Below are positions 63,470 to 64,000 of a stretch of 64,000 bases of DNA, piece after piece; within the stretch, counting starts at the first letter, position 1; the number at the start of each line of letters is the position of its first letter. The notes beneath the pieces are model-generated. The model was not told where the DNA came from, did no database searches, and was given only the letters and a program-made list of their open reading frames with translations. This stretch comes from Amoebidium appalachense (lineage: Eukaryota > Ichthyosporea). Made by a program: the position numbers and the translations under genes. The stretch covers positions 10,788,001 to 10,852,000 of the forward strand of contig CAVNZM010000002.1 of NCBI GenBank assembly GCA_963693365.1, in the 5' to 3' direction.

Positions 63470-63785
63470 CTGCAAACACCATCATATTGGGCAATACACA
63501 GAGATTTCTTGCTCTATCTTTCTTTCCCTTTTTCCTTTCCTTGCCTTTTTCGTTTCCTTCTGCTAGATGTTCTTGTAATTCCTACTTCGACAGAGGGGTT
63601 TCTAGGTGCAAGCATGACCCTAGCAGGGCGGTGCCAGTTCGAGCAGGGCCAAGGGCCACCACATGCCAAGTGTGATGCAAAAGTAAAGAACCTGTGGGCC
63701 TGAATGTGTGTCTGTGCTGATAGAACTGCTTACACGTGCCTGCCTTGCTCGTGTGTGCTTGCAACCATGCACACCCGAGACGGAA

Positions 63786-63816
<31 letters not shown>

Positions 63817-63891
63817 TGGATGCACTCGTGCGCGCATGTGTGTGCGTGCGCGTCTGTGTACATATGCACTTGCGCGCACACATTTTTTTCG

Positions 63892-63944
<53 letters not shown>

Positions 63945-64000
63945 CATGTGCACGTGTGGGGGCGCGCATTTTTGTGTGTGTTAGGTGTGTATGTGTGTGT
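63470..64000 (-). other. AlaRS intron running off the window
   Basis: No exon of AlaRS was recognised here. It contains poly-G at about 63788-63816 and (GT)n at about 63895-63938 on the plus strand. Confidence 0.6.

Overview
This window is nuclear DNA from a eukaryote. Its host genes are split into many short exons joined by GT-AG (rarely GC-AG) introns, it carries LTR retrotransposons, and it is full of microsatellites and long poly-G/poly-C tracts. I cannot name the species. GC-rich exons, intron starts of the GTGCGTGC/GTGGGTGC kind, TGCAG acceptors and a CTGAC branch-site-like motif very close to the acceptor would suit an alga or another unicellular eukaryote, but that is inference.

Left third (1-18089): three nested or adjacent LTR retrotransposons. 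A Ty1/Copia element (right-hand part, + strand) ends in an LTR at about 4699-5636. Next comes a decayed, 5'-truncated Ty3/Gypsy relic (+ strand, about 6190-9799). A nearly intact Ty3/Gypsy chromovirus (- strand, 9800-18047) is inserted in the relic's 3' end. It has near-identical 616/610 bp LTRs, a perfect 5-bp target duplication (CACCT), a primer-binding site, a polypurine tract, gag, protease, RT, RNase H, integrase and a chromodomain. Almost every frameshift in these elements sits in a homopolymer run.

Middle (18090-37859): a 71-bp minisatellite and GA/GT microsatellites, then a large - strand gene or pair of genes coding for an unrecognised alpha-helical-repeat-like protein (3' part 20611-22480; 5' part about 24300-29701). 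It diverges from a complete + strand CLP1 RNA kinase gene (30525-35299, 13 exons, 422 aa).

Right (37860-64000): a single-exon type I membrane protein (-), a CAMK-like Ser/Thr kinase (+, 6 exons, 333 aa), proteasome subunit alpha-2 (+, 4 exons, 234 aa), a TMC-family membrane channel-like protein (-, 19 exons, 613 aa), a SpoU/TrmH-type RNA 2'-O-methyltransferase (-, 2 exons, 221 aa), an antibiotic-biosynthesis-monooxygenase-domain protein (+, 5 exons, 107 aa) and the C-terminal 544 residues of alanyl-tRNA synthetase (-, 14 exons, running off the right edge). These are ordinary housekeeping or membrane genes with no evident shared pathway. They lie as divergent pairs with 0.5-1.6 kb between starts and convergent pairs with 0.4-2.6 kb between stops.

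The most unusual signal is that several minisatellites are built from gene-processing signals. The last AlaRS intron is about 28 tandem copies of its own branch-site/acceptor segment, CLP1 introns 11 and 12 are tandem copies of their own exon/donor junctions, and the repeat after the monooxygenase gene begins on its last codons and stop. Exon coordinates were derived by hand from reading frame, splice signals and family resemblance, and all complete models close in frame.
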